This document shows, in pieces, positions 5,667 through 13,015 of a DNA stretch of 26,092 nucleotides (position 1 is its first letter; every line of letters starts with the position of its first letter). A model generated the notes under the pieces. The model was given only the letters and a program-made list of their open reading frames with translations. It did not search any database and was not told the origin of the DNA. The stretch is from Chloroflexota bacterium (GTDB lineage: Bacteria; Chloroflexota; Anaerolineae; CG2-30-64-16): contig JAKPQT010000308.1 in NCBI GenBank assembly GCA_029555885.1, forward strand, positions 1 through 26,092. Reading direction: 5' to 3'. The translations under genes were made by a program, and so were the position numbers.

Positions 5667-7274
5667 ATGACAGAGCAGTTATGGTGGCAGACCGGGATCA
5701 TCTACCAAATCTACCCGCGTTCCTTCATGGACAGCAACGCCGACGGCGTGGGCGACCTCCCGGGCATTCGCAGCCGGCTCGACTATATCCAGAGCCTCAA
5801 CGTGCAGGCTGTCTGGCTCTCGCCCATCTTTCCTTCGCCGATGCACGACTTTGGCTATGATGTCGCCGACTACTGCGGCATCCATCCGCTTTTCGGCACG
5901 ATGGCCGACTTCGATGCGCTGCTGGCCGACGTACACAGCCGGGGACTCAAGCTGCTCCTCGACCTCGTGCCCAACCACACTTCGGATGAGCACCCCTGGT
6001 TTATCGAAAGCCGCAGCAGCCGCGACAACCCCAAGCGCGACTGGTACTTCTGGCGCGACCCGGCCCCAGACGGCGGCCCGCCCAACAACTGGCTGAGCAC
6101 CTTCGGCGGCCCGGCGTGGACGTTCGACCCGCACACGGGCCAGTACTACCTACATCAGTTCGTCTCGCAGCAGCCGGAACTCAACTACCGCAACCCCGAG
6201 GTCCTTGCCGCGATGCTCGACAGCATGCGTTTCTGGCTCGACAAGGGCGTGGACGGCTTCCGCGTCGATGTCATCTGGATGATGATCAAAGACGAGCAAC
6301 TGCGCGACGAGGCGCTGAACTCTGATTGGGACGGCTTCAATCCTTACGACCGCATCCAGCACAACTATACGCACAACCAGCCGGAGGTGCATGACCTCAT
6401 TCGCGAGATGCGCAAGGTGCTGGACGCCTATGATGAGCGCATGATGGTGGGTGAAATCTACCTGCCGAACGATTCCCTGATGAAGTACTACGGCCAGGAC
6501 CTCGACGAGTGCCACCTGCCGTTCAACTTCCAGTTGATCCTCGCGCCGTGGAAGGCGAGCGTCGTGCGCAAGCTGGTAGACGACTATGAGGCCGTGCTGC
6601 CTGCGGGCGGGTGGCCGAATTGGGTGCTGGGCAACCACGACCAGCACCGCCTGGCTACGCGGGTTGGCCCGGCGCAGGCACGCGTCGCCAACATGCTGCT
6701 GCTGACCCTGCGCGGTACGCCGACCTGCTACTACGGCGATGAAATCGGCATGGAGAACGTCGCCATTCCGCCTCATATGATCCAGGACCCGCCGGCTGTC
6801 AAGCAGCCGGAACTCGCGCACATCGTCGGCCGTGACCCGGAACGCACGCCGATGCAATGGGATGATTCGCCCAATGCCGGGTTTGCGCCCGAGGGCGTGC
6901 AGACCTGGCTGCCCGTTGCGCCGGACTACAAGACTCGCAATGTGGCTGCGCAGGATGCCGACCCGGCCTCGATGCTCAACTACTTCCGTGCATTGACCGC
7001 GCTGCGCCAGTCCGAGCCCGCACTGATCACCGGCAGCTACCGCTCGGTGGATGCAGGCATGGAGGATGTCTTCGCGTACGTGCGGGAGGGCGACGGGACT
7101 GCTTTCTTGATCGTGCTGGACCTCGGCGGTCAGGCGCACGCGCTGGACCTGTCGGCCGTTGCGCCGCGGGCAGAACTGGTCTTATCAACCACTCAGCAGC
7201 CGGCCGGCTCCCGCGACCTGGCACACCTGGCGCTCACGGCGAACGAGGGGCTGATCCTGCGTCTGCCGGCCTGA
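5667..7274 (+). CDS. GH13-family alpha-glucosidase / oligo-1,6-glucosidase-like enzyme
   Basis: The 535-residue cytoplasmic enzyme (no signal peptide) has the GH13 TIM-barrel motifs in order: DLVPNHTS (99-106), QQPELN near 168-173, GFRVDV (197-202) with nucleophile Asp201, GEIY (262-265) with acid/base Glu263, and LGNHDQ (321-326) with Asp325. A calcium-site-like DSNADGVGDL lies at 22-31. QPELN in place of QPDLN and the DFGYDV segment place it near the oligo-1,6-glucosidase/alpha-glucosidase subfamilies, which hydrolyse short alpha-glucans, isomaltose or sucrose; the exact substrate is open. The start has AGGAGGAG just upstream. No sugar transporter or regulator is adjacent; its partner is the 65-residue protein. 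Confidence 0.9.
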   Translation: MTEQLWWQTGIIYQIYPRSFMDSNADGVGDLPGIRSRLDYIQSLNVQAVWLSPIFPSPMHDFGYDVADYCGIHPLFGTMADFDALLADVHSRGLKLLLDLVPNHTSDEHPWFIESRSSRDNPKRDWYFWRDPAPDGGPPNNWLSTFGGPAWTFDPHTGQYYLHQFVSQQPELNYRNPEVLAAMLDSMRFWLDKGVDGFRVDVIWMMIKDEQLRDEALNSDWDGFNPYDRIQHNYTHNQPEVHDLIREMRKVLDAYDERMMVGEIYLPNDSLMKYYGQDLDECHLPFNFQLILAPWKASVVRKLVDDYEAVLPAGGWPNWVLGNHDQHRLATRVGPAQARVANMLLLTLRGTPTCYYGDEIGMENVAIPPHMIQDPPAVKQPELAHIVGRDPERTPMQWDDSPNAGFAPEGVQTWLPVAPDYKTRNVAAQDADPASMLNYFRALTALRQSEPALITGSYRSVDAGMEDVFAYVREGDGTAFLIVLDLGGQAHALDLSAVAPRAELVLSTTQQPAGSRDLAHLALTANEGLILRLPA

Positions 7275-7316
7275 AGCCCAAACCGATTCCAGAGTGAGTA
7301 CCGCGGCCAGAACTGA

Positions 7317-7361
7317 GACAGGATTGACAGGAGTCATCCCGTCAATCCTGTCAATCCTGTC
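7317..7361. repeat. 16-bp perfect inverted repeat made of TCAATCCTG units
   Basis: GACAGGATTGACAGGA (7317-7332) is exactly complementary to 7346-7361, with a 13-nt loop. The right arm and part of the loop contain the 9-mer TCAATCCTG twice in tandem. It lies 42 bp after the GH13 stop codon. It may terminate or protect that transcript, but no T-run follows. Confidence 0.8.
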
Positions 7362-7409
7362 CAGAATCGCCTCTGGTTTTCACATTGGACTGAGTATAGA
7401 TGTGCCAGC

Positions 7410-8393
7410 ATGAATAACACCCTGACCGCAGTGCCCGGCATCAAAGTCGGGCACGCGACCGACCCTGCCGGCTTGACCGGCTGCACAGTGGTGCTCTGCG
7501 AGGGCGGGGCTGTCGGCGGCGTGGACCAGCGCGGGGGTGCGCCGGGCACGCGCGAGACGGACCTGCTCCGGCCCATGCACCTTGTTCAGCGCGTCCATGC
7601 GGTCATGCTGGCCGGCGGCAGCGCATTCGGGCTGGCCGCCGCGGACGGCGCGATGCGCTATCTGGACGAGCGCCGGGTGGGCTATGCATCCGGTCCAGTG
7701 CGCGTCCCGATCGTGCCCGCCGCCATCCTGTTTGATCTGGCCGTGGGCAGCTCGCAGGCGCGGCCGGATGCAGAGATGGGCTACCGCGCGTGCCAGGCGG
7801 CGAGCACCGCGCCGGTCGAGCAGGGCAATATCGGTGCAGGGACGGGCTGCAGCGCGGGCAAGGTGCTCGGCGCGCGGCTGGCGACCAAGACCGGCATCGG
7901 CAGCGCGGCGTTCGACCTGGGCCGCGGGCTGGTCATTGCCGCACTGATCGCGGTGAACCCCTTCGGGGATGTGGTCGATGCACAAGGGCAGATCATCGCC
8001 GGCACGCGCCACCGGCGCGGCGGTTTTGCCGATACGCTGGGACTACTCAAGAGCCTGACGGGGCAGATCGCGTTGCGCGTGGCCGGCGCGACGGTCATCG
8101 GGGTCGTTGCAACCAACGCCCGCCTGAACCGTGAGCAGGTGGGCAAGGTTGCACAGATGGCGCAGGACGGCGTTGCCCGTGCCATACGTCCCGCACACAC
8201 TCTGTTCGACGGCGATACGCTCTTTGCGCTGGCGACGGGCGGCGTGCGGGCCAGCCCGCTGCTCGTCGGCGCGTATGCGGCGGAGGCGGTCGCGCAGGCA
8301 ATAGTTGCGGGCGCACAGCAAGCAGTCGCGGCAGGCGGCCTGCCCGCGGGCGCCGATGTGCTGGCACAGGAGCGGCCGGCTGCACAACCGTAG
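7410..8393 (+). CDS. P1 family (DmpA/S58) self-processing peptidase
   Basis: The 327-residue protein matches the S58/P1 aminopeptidase family: VPGIKVGHATD at the start, GCTVVLCEGGAVGGVD, LAGGSAFGLAAADG (68-80), GNIGAGTGCSAGK (139-151) and VVATNARLN. These enzymes cut themselves into two chains to expose an N-terminal nucleophile. The expected nucleophile aligns with Thr228 in GATVIGVVAT, but the preceding residue is Ala instead of the usual Asn or Gly. Known members release N-terminal residues from short peptides or amides. There is no signal peptide. No clear ribosome site is visible, and a TATAGA at 7395-7400 would give a nearly leaderless message. Confidence 0.88.
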   Translation: MNNTLTAVPGIKVGHATDPAGLTGCTVVLCEGGAVGGVDQRGGAPGTRETDLLRPMHLVQRVHAVMLAGGSAFGLAAADGAMRYLDERRVGYASGPVRVPIVPAAILFDLAVGSSQARPDAEMGYRACQAASTAPVEQGNIGAGTGCSAGKVLGARLATKTGIGSAAFDLGRGLVIAALIAVNPFGDVVDAQGQIIAGTRHRRGGFADTLGLLKSLTGQIALRVAGATVIGVVATNARLNREQVGKVAQMAQDGVARAIRPAHTLFDGDTLFALATGGVRASPLLVGAYAAEAVAQAIVAGAQQAVAAGGLPAGADVLAQERPAAQP

Positions 8394-8410
8394 AACCGTA
8401 GGCAACCTTT

Positions 8411-8436
8411 CCGCGCCTTGGACTGGCGTGGCGCGG
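8411..8436. terminator. Possible hairpin after the P1 peptidase gene
   Basis: CCGCGCC (8411-8417) pairs with GGCGCGG (8430-8436) across a 12-nt loop, 18 bp after the stop codon. No T-run follows, so intrinsic termination is doubtful. A weaker 7-bp inverted repeat (TGAGAAT/ATTCTCA, 8490-8525) lies closer to the response-regulator start. Confidence 0.3.
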
Positions 8437-8540
8437 AGCGTGCTTAGACGCGGAACGGTTCCTGTTGCTGGCGGACGGCTGTCTGCATTTGAGAATGTAG
8501 ACTTCTCTTCGTAAACAGATTCTCAGTCAAGCGGTGACGG

Positions 8541-9218
8541 ATGGCAGAAAAGATCCTTCTCGTTGATGATGAGCCGACGCTGCTCGAAACGCTGGCCTTC
8601 AACCTGCGGTCGAGCGGCTATGATGTTGTGACGGCCGCGGACGGGGTGACCGCGCTGGACGTCGCCCGTGCGGAGGCGCCCCAACTGGTCATCCTCGACC
8701 TCATGCTGCCGGAACTGGATGGCCTGACCGTCTGCCGCAGCCTGCGGCAGGTGTCAGACATTCCCATCCTGGTATTGACCGCGCGGACGGGCGAGCTGGA
8801 CAAGATTGTCGGGCTGGAAAGCGGCGCGGACGACTACATGACCAAGCCCTTCAGCCTGGGCGAGTTGCAGGCGCGCATCCGCGCGCTGCTGCGCCGGGCG
8901 GGCTCGCGCCAGTCGAGCGATGAGATACGTTCCGGCGACCTGCTGTTGAACCTGGTCAGCCGCCGCGCCCACCTGGGCGAGCACGAGCTGGTGTTGAGCC
9001 CCAAGGAGTTCAGCCTCTTGGCGGAGCTGATGCGCCATCAGGGTGCGGTCCTGTCGCGCGACCTGCTGTTGACGCGCGTTTGGGGGTATGACTTCTACGG
9101 CGACGCGCGCACCGTCGATGTGCACGTGCGCTGGCTGCGTGAGAAGATCGAGGAGAATCCATCGCAGCCCACGCGCATCTCCACCGTGCGCGGGATTGGC
9201 TACCGGTTCGAGGGGTGA
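8541..9218 (+). CDS. phoB: OmpR/PhoB-family response regulator, probable phosphate regulator
   Basis: The 225-residue protein has an N-terminal receiver domain with the acidic pair Asp9/Asp10, phospho-acceptor Asp53 in VILDLMLPELDG, Thr80 and Lys102. It is followed by a C-terminal winged-helix DNA-binding domain whose recognition-helix region is RTVDVHVRWLREKIE, ending with the typical RGIGYRFEG. A PhoR-like kinase gene begins 26 bp downstream and a complete pst operon follows, which supports a role in phosphate starvation. The 11-bp-grid repeats before both pstS genes are the expected binding pattern for a tandem dimer of this family. The phosphate assignment rests on context; the family assignment is firm. 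Confidence 0.88.
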   Translation: MAEKILLVDDEPTLLETLAFNLRSSGYDVVTAADGVTALDVARAEAPQLVILDLMLPELDGLTVCRSLRQVSDIPILVLTARTGELDKIVGLESGADDYMTKPFSLGELQARIRALLRRAGSRQSSDEIRSGDLLLNLVSRRAHLGEHELVLSPKEFSLLAELMRHQGAVLSRDLLLTRVWGYDFYGDARTVDVHVRWLREKIEENPSQPTRISTVRGIGYRFEG

Positions 9219-9244
9219 TGATCGGGAATCGTCGATGACGCGTT

Positions 9245-10405
9245 ATGAATGACCTGACCGTCTTATTTCTTGGGCTCTTCCTTGTTGCGACAATCTTCGC
9301 CGGAGCCTTCCATCTGCGTAACCGGCGGCTGCAAGAGCGCGTGCAGCGTGCTTATGCGGAGCGGGCCGAGGCCCTGGCGCGCCAGGGAGAGTTGGAGCTT
9401 CAGGCGGCGCGCAGCCGGCAGTATCTTGTCGCGCTGGGAGAGGCAACCACCGATGCCCTGCTGATGCTCGACGGCAACCGCAATATCGTGTGGGCCAACC
9501 AGGCCGCCTGGGATATGTTCAACGACGGGCAACCGGCGCTCGACCACACTTTCATCACCTTGGTGCGCGATTATGAACTGAACCAAGCCGTAGCGGATGC
9601 GGTCTCGGGGCAACGCTCGATGGTGCGTCAGGCGGCAGTAGGTGCGCGCTCGCTGCGCATTTACGCGTGTCCCATCATGGAGTATGACGGTGCGGCCGTG
9701 ACCATCGAGGACGTGACCGAGCTACAACGGTTAGGCCGCGCGCGGCGCGATTTCGTCGCCAACATCTCGCACGAGCTGCGCACGCCGCTCGCCAATATCG
9801 ACCTGGCCGCGCAGACGCTGCGCCAGGCCAGCGCAGACCCTGCGTTAACTCGCCGGATGCTGGACCAGATTCAGGTGCAGGTGCAGACGCTCAGCCAGTT
9901 GAGCCAGGAGATGATGGAACTGGCCCAGATTGAGTCGGGCCAGGTGTTGCTCAAGCTTGTGCCGACCCCGTTGGAGCCGGTCGTCCGTCGCAGCGTGACG
10001 CACCTCCTGCCCCAGGCCGCGGTCAAGAAACAGCACCTCAGCCTGATCGTGCCGAGTGAACTGGTGGCCCTGGTGGACGAACAGCAGATTGGCCGGGTCA
10101 TTTCCAACCTTGTGCACAACGCGGTCAAGTTCACGCCGGACGGCGGCATCATCAGCATCGAAGCAACGATACAGGATGATGACATCCGCGTATGCGTGTC
10201 AGACACGGGGCCGGGCATCCCGAAGGATGAGCAGGGCCGTATCTTCGAGCGGTTTTACAAGGCCGACCGCGCACGCACCAAGGGCGGCACGGGTCTCGGC
10301 CTGGCAATTGCGCGTCACATCATCGAGGGTCACGGCGGGCGCATCTGGCTCGAGAGCCAACCCGGCCAGGGGGCGACTTTTTGTTTTACGGTGCCGCGAG
10401 CATGA
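9245..10405 (+). CDS. phoR: PhoR-like sensor histidine kinase
   Basis: The 386-residue protein has one N-terminal membrane helix (about residues 4-22), a predicted coiled coil (about 26-60), a PAS-like domain (about 62-160), a HisKA dimerisation domain with phospho-acceptor His176 in FVANISHELRTPL, and an ATPase domain with DTGPGIP and KGGTGLGLAIARHI. There is no large extracytoplasmic sensor domain. This layout is that of PhoR, which senses phosphate indirectly through the Pst transporter and PhoU rather than by direct ligand binding. It lies between the regulator gene and a short-chain dehydrogenase whose start overlaps its stop codon. Confidence 0.88.
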   Translation: MNDLTVLFLGLFLVATIFAGAFHLRNRRLQERVQRAYAERAEALARQGELELQAARSRQYLVALGEATTDALLMLDGNRNIVWANQAAWDMFNDGQPALDHTFITLVRDYELNQAVADAVSGQRSMVRQAAVGARSLRIYACPIMEYDGAAVTIEDVTELQRLGRARRDFVANISHELRTPLANIDLAAQTLRQASADPALTRRMLDQIQVQVQTLSQLSQEMMELAQIESGQVLLKLVPTPLEPVVRRSVTHLLPQAAVKKQHLSLIVPSELVALVDEQQIGRVISNLVHNAVKFTPDGGIISIEATIQDDDIRVCVSDTGPGIPKDEQGRIFERFYKADRARTKGGTGLGLAIARHIIEGHGGRIWLESQPGQGATFCFTVPRA

Positions 10406-11340
10406 CTGCATACGAACAGTGGATCAGACAGCATCTGCCCGACCTGACGGGCCGCCGCGTCATTGTCACCGGCGCAAACAGTGGACTCGGCTTCGAGGCC
10501 AGCAAGCTATTGGCCGCCCGGGGCGCTGAGGTCACGCTGGCGGTGCGCAACATGGCAAAGGGGGCCACTGCCGCACTGTCCATCCGCGCGGCGGTGCCTG
10601 CGGCGCGGCTCGATGTCCGGCTGCTCGACCTGGCTGACCTGGCATCGGCTCGCGAGTTTGCGTCGGCATTCTGCGCCACCCACGACCGGCTCGATATCCT
10701 GCTCAACAATGCAGGGTTGATGGCGATTCCGCGGCGCGAAACGCGGGATGGGTTCGAAATGCAGTTTGGCGTCAATCACCTCGGACATTTCGCGCTGACG
10801 GGATTGTTACTGCCGATGCTGCTCGCGAACCCGGCCGCGCGCATCGTCACAGTGAGCAGCGGGATCCATGTCGCGGGCAATATCAACTTTGCCGACCTGC
10901 ACGCCAAACGAGGCTATAGCAACTGGCGCGCCTATGCGCAGTCGAAGCTGGCAAACCTGTTGTTCGCATATGAGCTGCAGCGACGACTGGAGCGTGCGGG
11001 CAGTCCGGTCTTGAGCCTTGCGGCCCATCCCGGCTACGCGGCGACGAATCTGCAGGCAGTTGGGCCTGCAATGACCGGTTCCCGCAGCGGACAGGCCTTG
11101 ATGCGGGTTGCCAACCGCGTAATGGCTCAGTCCGCCGCGATGGGCGCGCTTCCGCTGGTCTATGCGGCCGTTGGCGCAGATGTGCGAGGCGGCGACTACT
11201 GCGGCCCCGGCAACCTGATGGGTCTCCGCGGCTTACCGGTCAAATCACGCTCCAGCCGGCGGTCCCACGATCGTGCACTCGCTACGCGGCTCTGGGCCGT
11301 GTCGGAGAGACTTACCGGCGTAACCTACGACTTGGCCTGA
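10402..11340 (+). CDS. Short-chain dehydrogenase/reductase (retinol-dehydrogenase-like)
   Basis: The 312-residue protein is a classical SDR: TGANSGLG nucleotide-binding loop (23-30), NNAG (102-105), catalytic Ser at 152/153 and YAQSK (Tyr178, Lys182). The FGVNHLGHFALTGLLLPML segment and the length resemble the retinol dehydrogenase/WW-domain oxidoreductase-like group; an NADP(H)-dependent reductase is likely but the substrate is unknown. The start ATG 10402 overlaps the histidine-kinase stop as ATGA, so its translation is coupled to the sensor gene. Nothing in the sequence ties its reaction to phosphate metabolism. Its 3' end overlaps the convergent HMA-like gene remnant by 29 bp. Confidence 0.88.
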   Translation: MTAYEQWIRQHLPDLTGRRVIVTGANSGLGFEASKLLAARGAEVTLAVRNMAKGATAALSIRAAVPAARLDVRLLDLADLASAREFASAFCATHDRLDILLNNAGLMAIPRRETRDGFEMQFGVNHLGHFALTGLLLPMLLANPAARIVTVSSGIHVAGNINFADLHAKRGYSNWRAYAQSKLANLLFAYELQRRLERAGSPVLSLAAHPGYAATNLQAVGPAMTGSRSGQALMRVANRVMAQSAAMGALPLVYAAVGADVRGGDYCGPGNLMGLRGLPVKSRSSRRSHDRALATRLWAVSERLTGVTYDLA

Positions 11341-11583
11341 GTGCGTAAGTGTAGCGTGCGCGCACCGGCACCGGCGCGGGCACGGGCTCGAACCCCAGGC
11401 CCTTGAGCGCACGGGCCAGAGTCCCCTCGCTCACACGCTGGTCATCATAGGACACGCTGACTTCGCCTTGCGAGGTTACATCCCAGCGAGCGCGCCGCGC
11501 ACGCGTGATAACAGTTTCACGATTTCTACGTCGATACGTTCCACTTCGACCGGCCCTTGCGCACTGAGTTTTGCGAGTTTCAT
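11312..11583 (-). pseudogene. Small HMA-like protein gene, apparently frameshifted
   Basis: A good start exists at ATG 11583 with AGGAGG 7 nt upstream, opening MKLAKLSAQGPVEVERIDVE, but this frame ends at a TAA at 11476-11478 after 35 codons. A second frame, without its own start, continues RARWDVTSQGEVSVSYDD, then RVSEGTLARALKGLGFEPV, which resembles the second half of heavy-metal-associated (HMA) domains. Joining the two needs one extra base, most easily within an A-run near the GAAATCGTGAAAC region. The joined product would be about 90 residues without a CxxC metal site. Either the gene is broken, the read has a one-base error, or ribosomes slip. The family call is tentative. Confidence 0.5.
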
Positions 11584-11665
11584 CTACCTGCCTCCTCAAT
11601 GCAGCTCTCCACACGAATTGCCGCCAGTGTGACATTCTGAGTCTGACGCGTCCTTAGCCTCACTT

Positions 11666-11693
11666 ATTATCCAGCTTAAGCCGCCCTTGTTAA
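11666..11693 (-). promoter_or_regulatory. Possible promoter for the HMA-like gene
   Basis: On the minus strand TTAACA (11688-11693) and GATAAT (11666-11671) are 16 bp apart. The -35 element borders the divergent pstS Pho-box region, so the two transcription units share a control region of about 225 bp. Confidence 0.4.
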
Positions 11694-11698
11694 CAAAT

Positions 11699-11753
11699 CT
11701 TTACTAGATCTTCGCGGCCGCTTAACCCGGCCTTGATGATCGGTTAAGACCTC
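11699..11753 (+). promoter_or_regulatory. Pho-box array upstream of pstS1 (11-bp direct repeats)
   Basis: Five hexamer cores fall on an exact 11-bp grid: CTTTAC (11699), CTTCGC (11710), CTTAAC (11721), CTTGAT (11732) and GTTAAG (11743). The 11-mer CTTAACCCGGC at 11721-11731 recurs exactly before pstS2. PhoB/PhoP-type regulators bind 11-bp direct repeats, and the cyanobacterial form has CTTAACCT units. A convincing -10 element could not be fixed here. The array ends about 56 bp before the pstS1 ATG. Confidence 0.7.
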
Positions 11754-11809
11754 TCTGGCATCCTTGACTGCGTATGCAAAGCAAAAGTATCTATAGGAGA
11801 GATATATCC

Positions 11810-12868
11810 ATGCGCTTCAAGTTCGTTCTCGCTTTGATGGTCGTCGCACTGCTGGCAGTTGCCTGTGGCCCGCAGGCTGCACCTGCGCCGACCCCGGTTC
11901 CTGCTGCCGCTGTTGAACCCACTGCCGCGCCCGCCGAGCCAACGGCCGCGCCCGCCGAACCGACTGTTGCGGCCGCAGAGATGGCCGGCCTGCCCGAGGT
12001 CAACCCCCTCGAAGTGACCGGTGATATCATCACCGCCGGTTCCTCCACGGTGTTCCCACTGAGCGAGGCGGTTGCCGAGCGGTTCCGCGATGAGGGTTAC
12101 GGCGGCAACATCACGATTGACTCGATTGGTTCGGGCGCAGGGTTCGAACGCTTCTGCAACACCGGGGAGACCGATATCGCGAATGCGAGCCGTGCCATCA
12201 AGGACTCCGAGGTGGAGAACTGCGCCAAGATCGAGCGCACCCCCATCGAGTTCCGTGTTGCAACCGATGCACTGGCGATTGTGGTGAACCCGGAGAATGA
12301 TTGGCTGAGCGAGGGCGTGACGCTGGAGGAGCTGGCGAAGCTCTTCTCGCAGGACGCGACTAACTGGAGCGATGTGAATCCCGCATGGCCGAGCGAGCCG
12401 ATCAAGCGGTTCAGCCCGGGCACCGACAGCGGCACGTTCGATTACTTCATCGAAGCTGTGATGGATCCGGCATTCGACAAGAAGGGTGAGGAAGCGCTCC
12501 TGGCCGCAGGCAACTTGCAACTGTCAGAGGATGACAATGTCCTCGTGCAGGGTGTCGAGGGCGATAAGTACGCCATCGGTTACTTCGGCTTCGCCTACTT
12601 CGTGGAGAACGAGGGCAAGCTGCTGGACGTGAAGGTCGAGGGCGTCGAGCCCACCGCGGCAACCGTGGATGCAGGGGAGTACCCGCTGGCCCGCCCGCTG
12701 TTCATCTACTCTGATGCGAAGATCATGCAGAGCAAGCCTCAGGTGGCGGCCTTCATCAACTTCTACCTGACGAATGCGAGTGAGCTGGCGACTGAGGTCG
12801 GCTACTTCCCGGCCCCGGCCGCTGCGCTGGAAGCCTCGATGCAGGCACTTCTGGACGCGACGAAGTAA
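11810..12868 (+). CDS. pstS: Phosphate-binding lipoprotein PstS (module 1)
   Basis: The 352-residue precursor has a lipoprotein signal ending LLAVAC (Cys19), then a Pro/Ala/Glu/Thr linker with repeated PTAAPAE to about residue 53, then a PstS-type periplasmic-binding domain. Phosphate-contact segments include ITAGSSTVFPLSEAVAERF, SIGSGAGFERF, NASRAIKDSE and PGTDSGTFDYF. Anchored outside the membrane, it delivers phosphate to PstC/PstA. The overall style resembles SphX-type PstS proteins. The start is ATG 11810 with TAGGAGAG upstream; the ATG at 11774 lacks a ribosome site and would spoil the signal peptide. It leads pstC-pstA-pstB-phoU and lies behind a Pho-box array. Confidence 0.93.
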   Translation: MRFKFVLALMVVALLAVACGPQAAPAPTPVPAAAVEPTAAPAEPTAAPAEPTVAAAEMAGLPEVNPLEVTGDIITAGSSTVFPLSEAVAERFRDEGYGGNITIDSIGSGAGFERFCNTGETDIANASRAIKDSEVENCAKIERTPIEFRVATDALAIVVNPENDWLSEGVTLEELAKLFSQDATNWSDVNPAWPSEPIKRFSPGTDSGTFDYFIEAVMDPAFDKKGEEALLAAGNLQLSEDDNVLVQGVEGDKYAIGYFGFAYFVENEGKLLDVKVEGVEPTAATVDAGEYPLARPLFIYSDAKIMQSKPQVAAFINFYLTNASELATEVGYFPAPAAALEASMQALLDATK

Positions 12869-12887
12869 GAAGAGCCGATCAGGTTTT

Positions 12888-12919
12888 CGCTCTGGCACGG
12901 TCAGAGACCGACCAGAGCG
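12888..12919. terminator. Two-tier hairpin after pstS1
   Basis: CGCTCTGG (12888-12895) pairs with CCAGAGCG (12912-12919), and inside it GGTC (12899-12902) pairs with GACC (12906-12909). It lies 20 nt after the pstS stop codon and no T-run follows. It more likely stabilises or attenuates the message than ends it completely. Confidence 0.6.
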
Positions 12920-12961
12920 ACGCTATTGACGAATCGAGTACTGATTGTACCTGATCCCGGC

Positions 12962-12994
12962 TCCGCCTGCGATGCAGCCTGCATCGCAGGCGGA
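12962..12994. terminator. 15-bp perfect hairpin between pstS1 and pstC1
   Basis: Positions 12962-12976 pair perfectly with 12980-12994 around a 3-nt loop (GCC). It lies between pstS and pstC, 21 bp before the pstC start, with no T-run after it. Such intercistronic hairpins behind binding-protein genes of other ABC operons reduce downstream expression or protect upstream mRNA, giving excess binding protein. Confidence 0.7.
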
Positions 12995-13015
12995 AGCAGG
13001 GACAGAGAGAAGCTT

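Noticed and set aside
6150..7139. Open frame of 329 codons on the minus strand
   Set aside because: It is antisense to the GH13 gene, whose catalytic motifs are complete; the shadow product has no known features.
11764..11792. TTGACT and GTATCT as the pstS1 promoter
   Set aside because: The -10 is poor and the predicted start (near 11800) would leave the TAGGAGAG ribosome site out of the message.
12926..13015. N-terminal extension of PstC1 from TTG 12926
   Set aside because: The region contains a perfect 15-bp hairpin and encodes no permease sequence; ATG 13016 has a purine-rich ribosome site.
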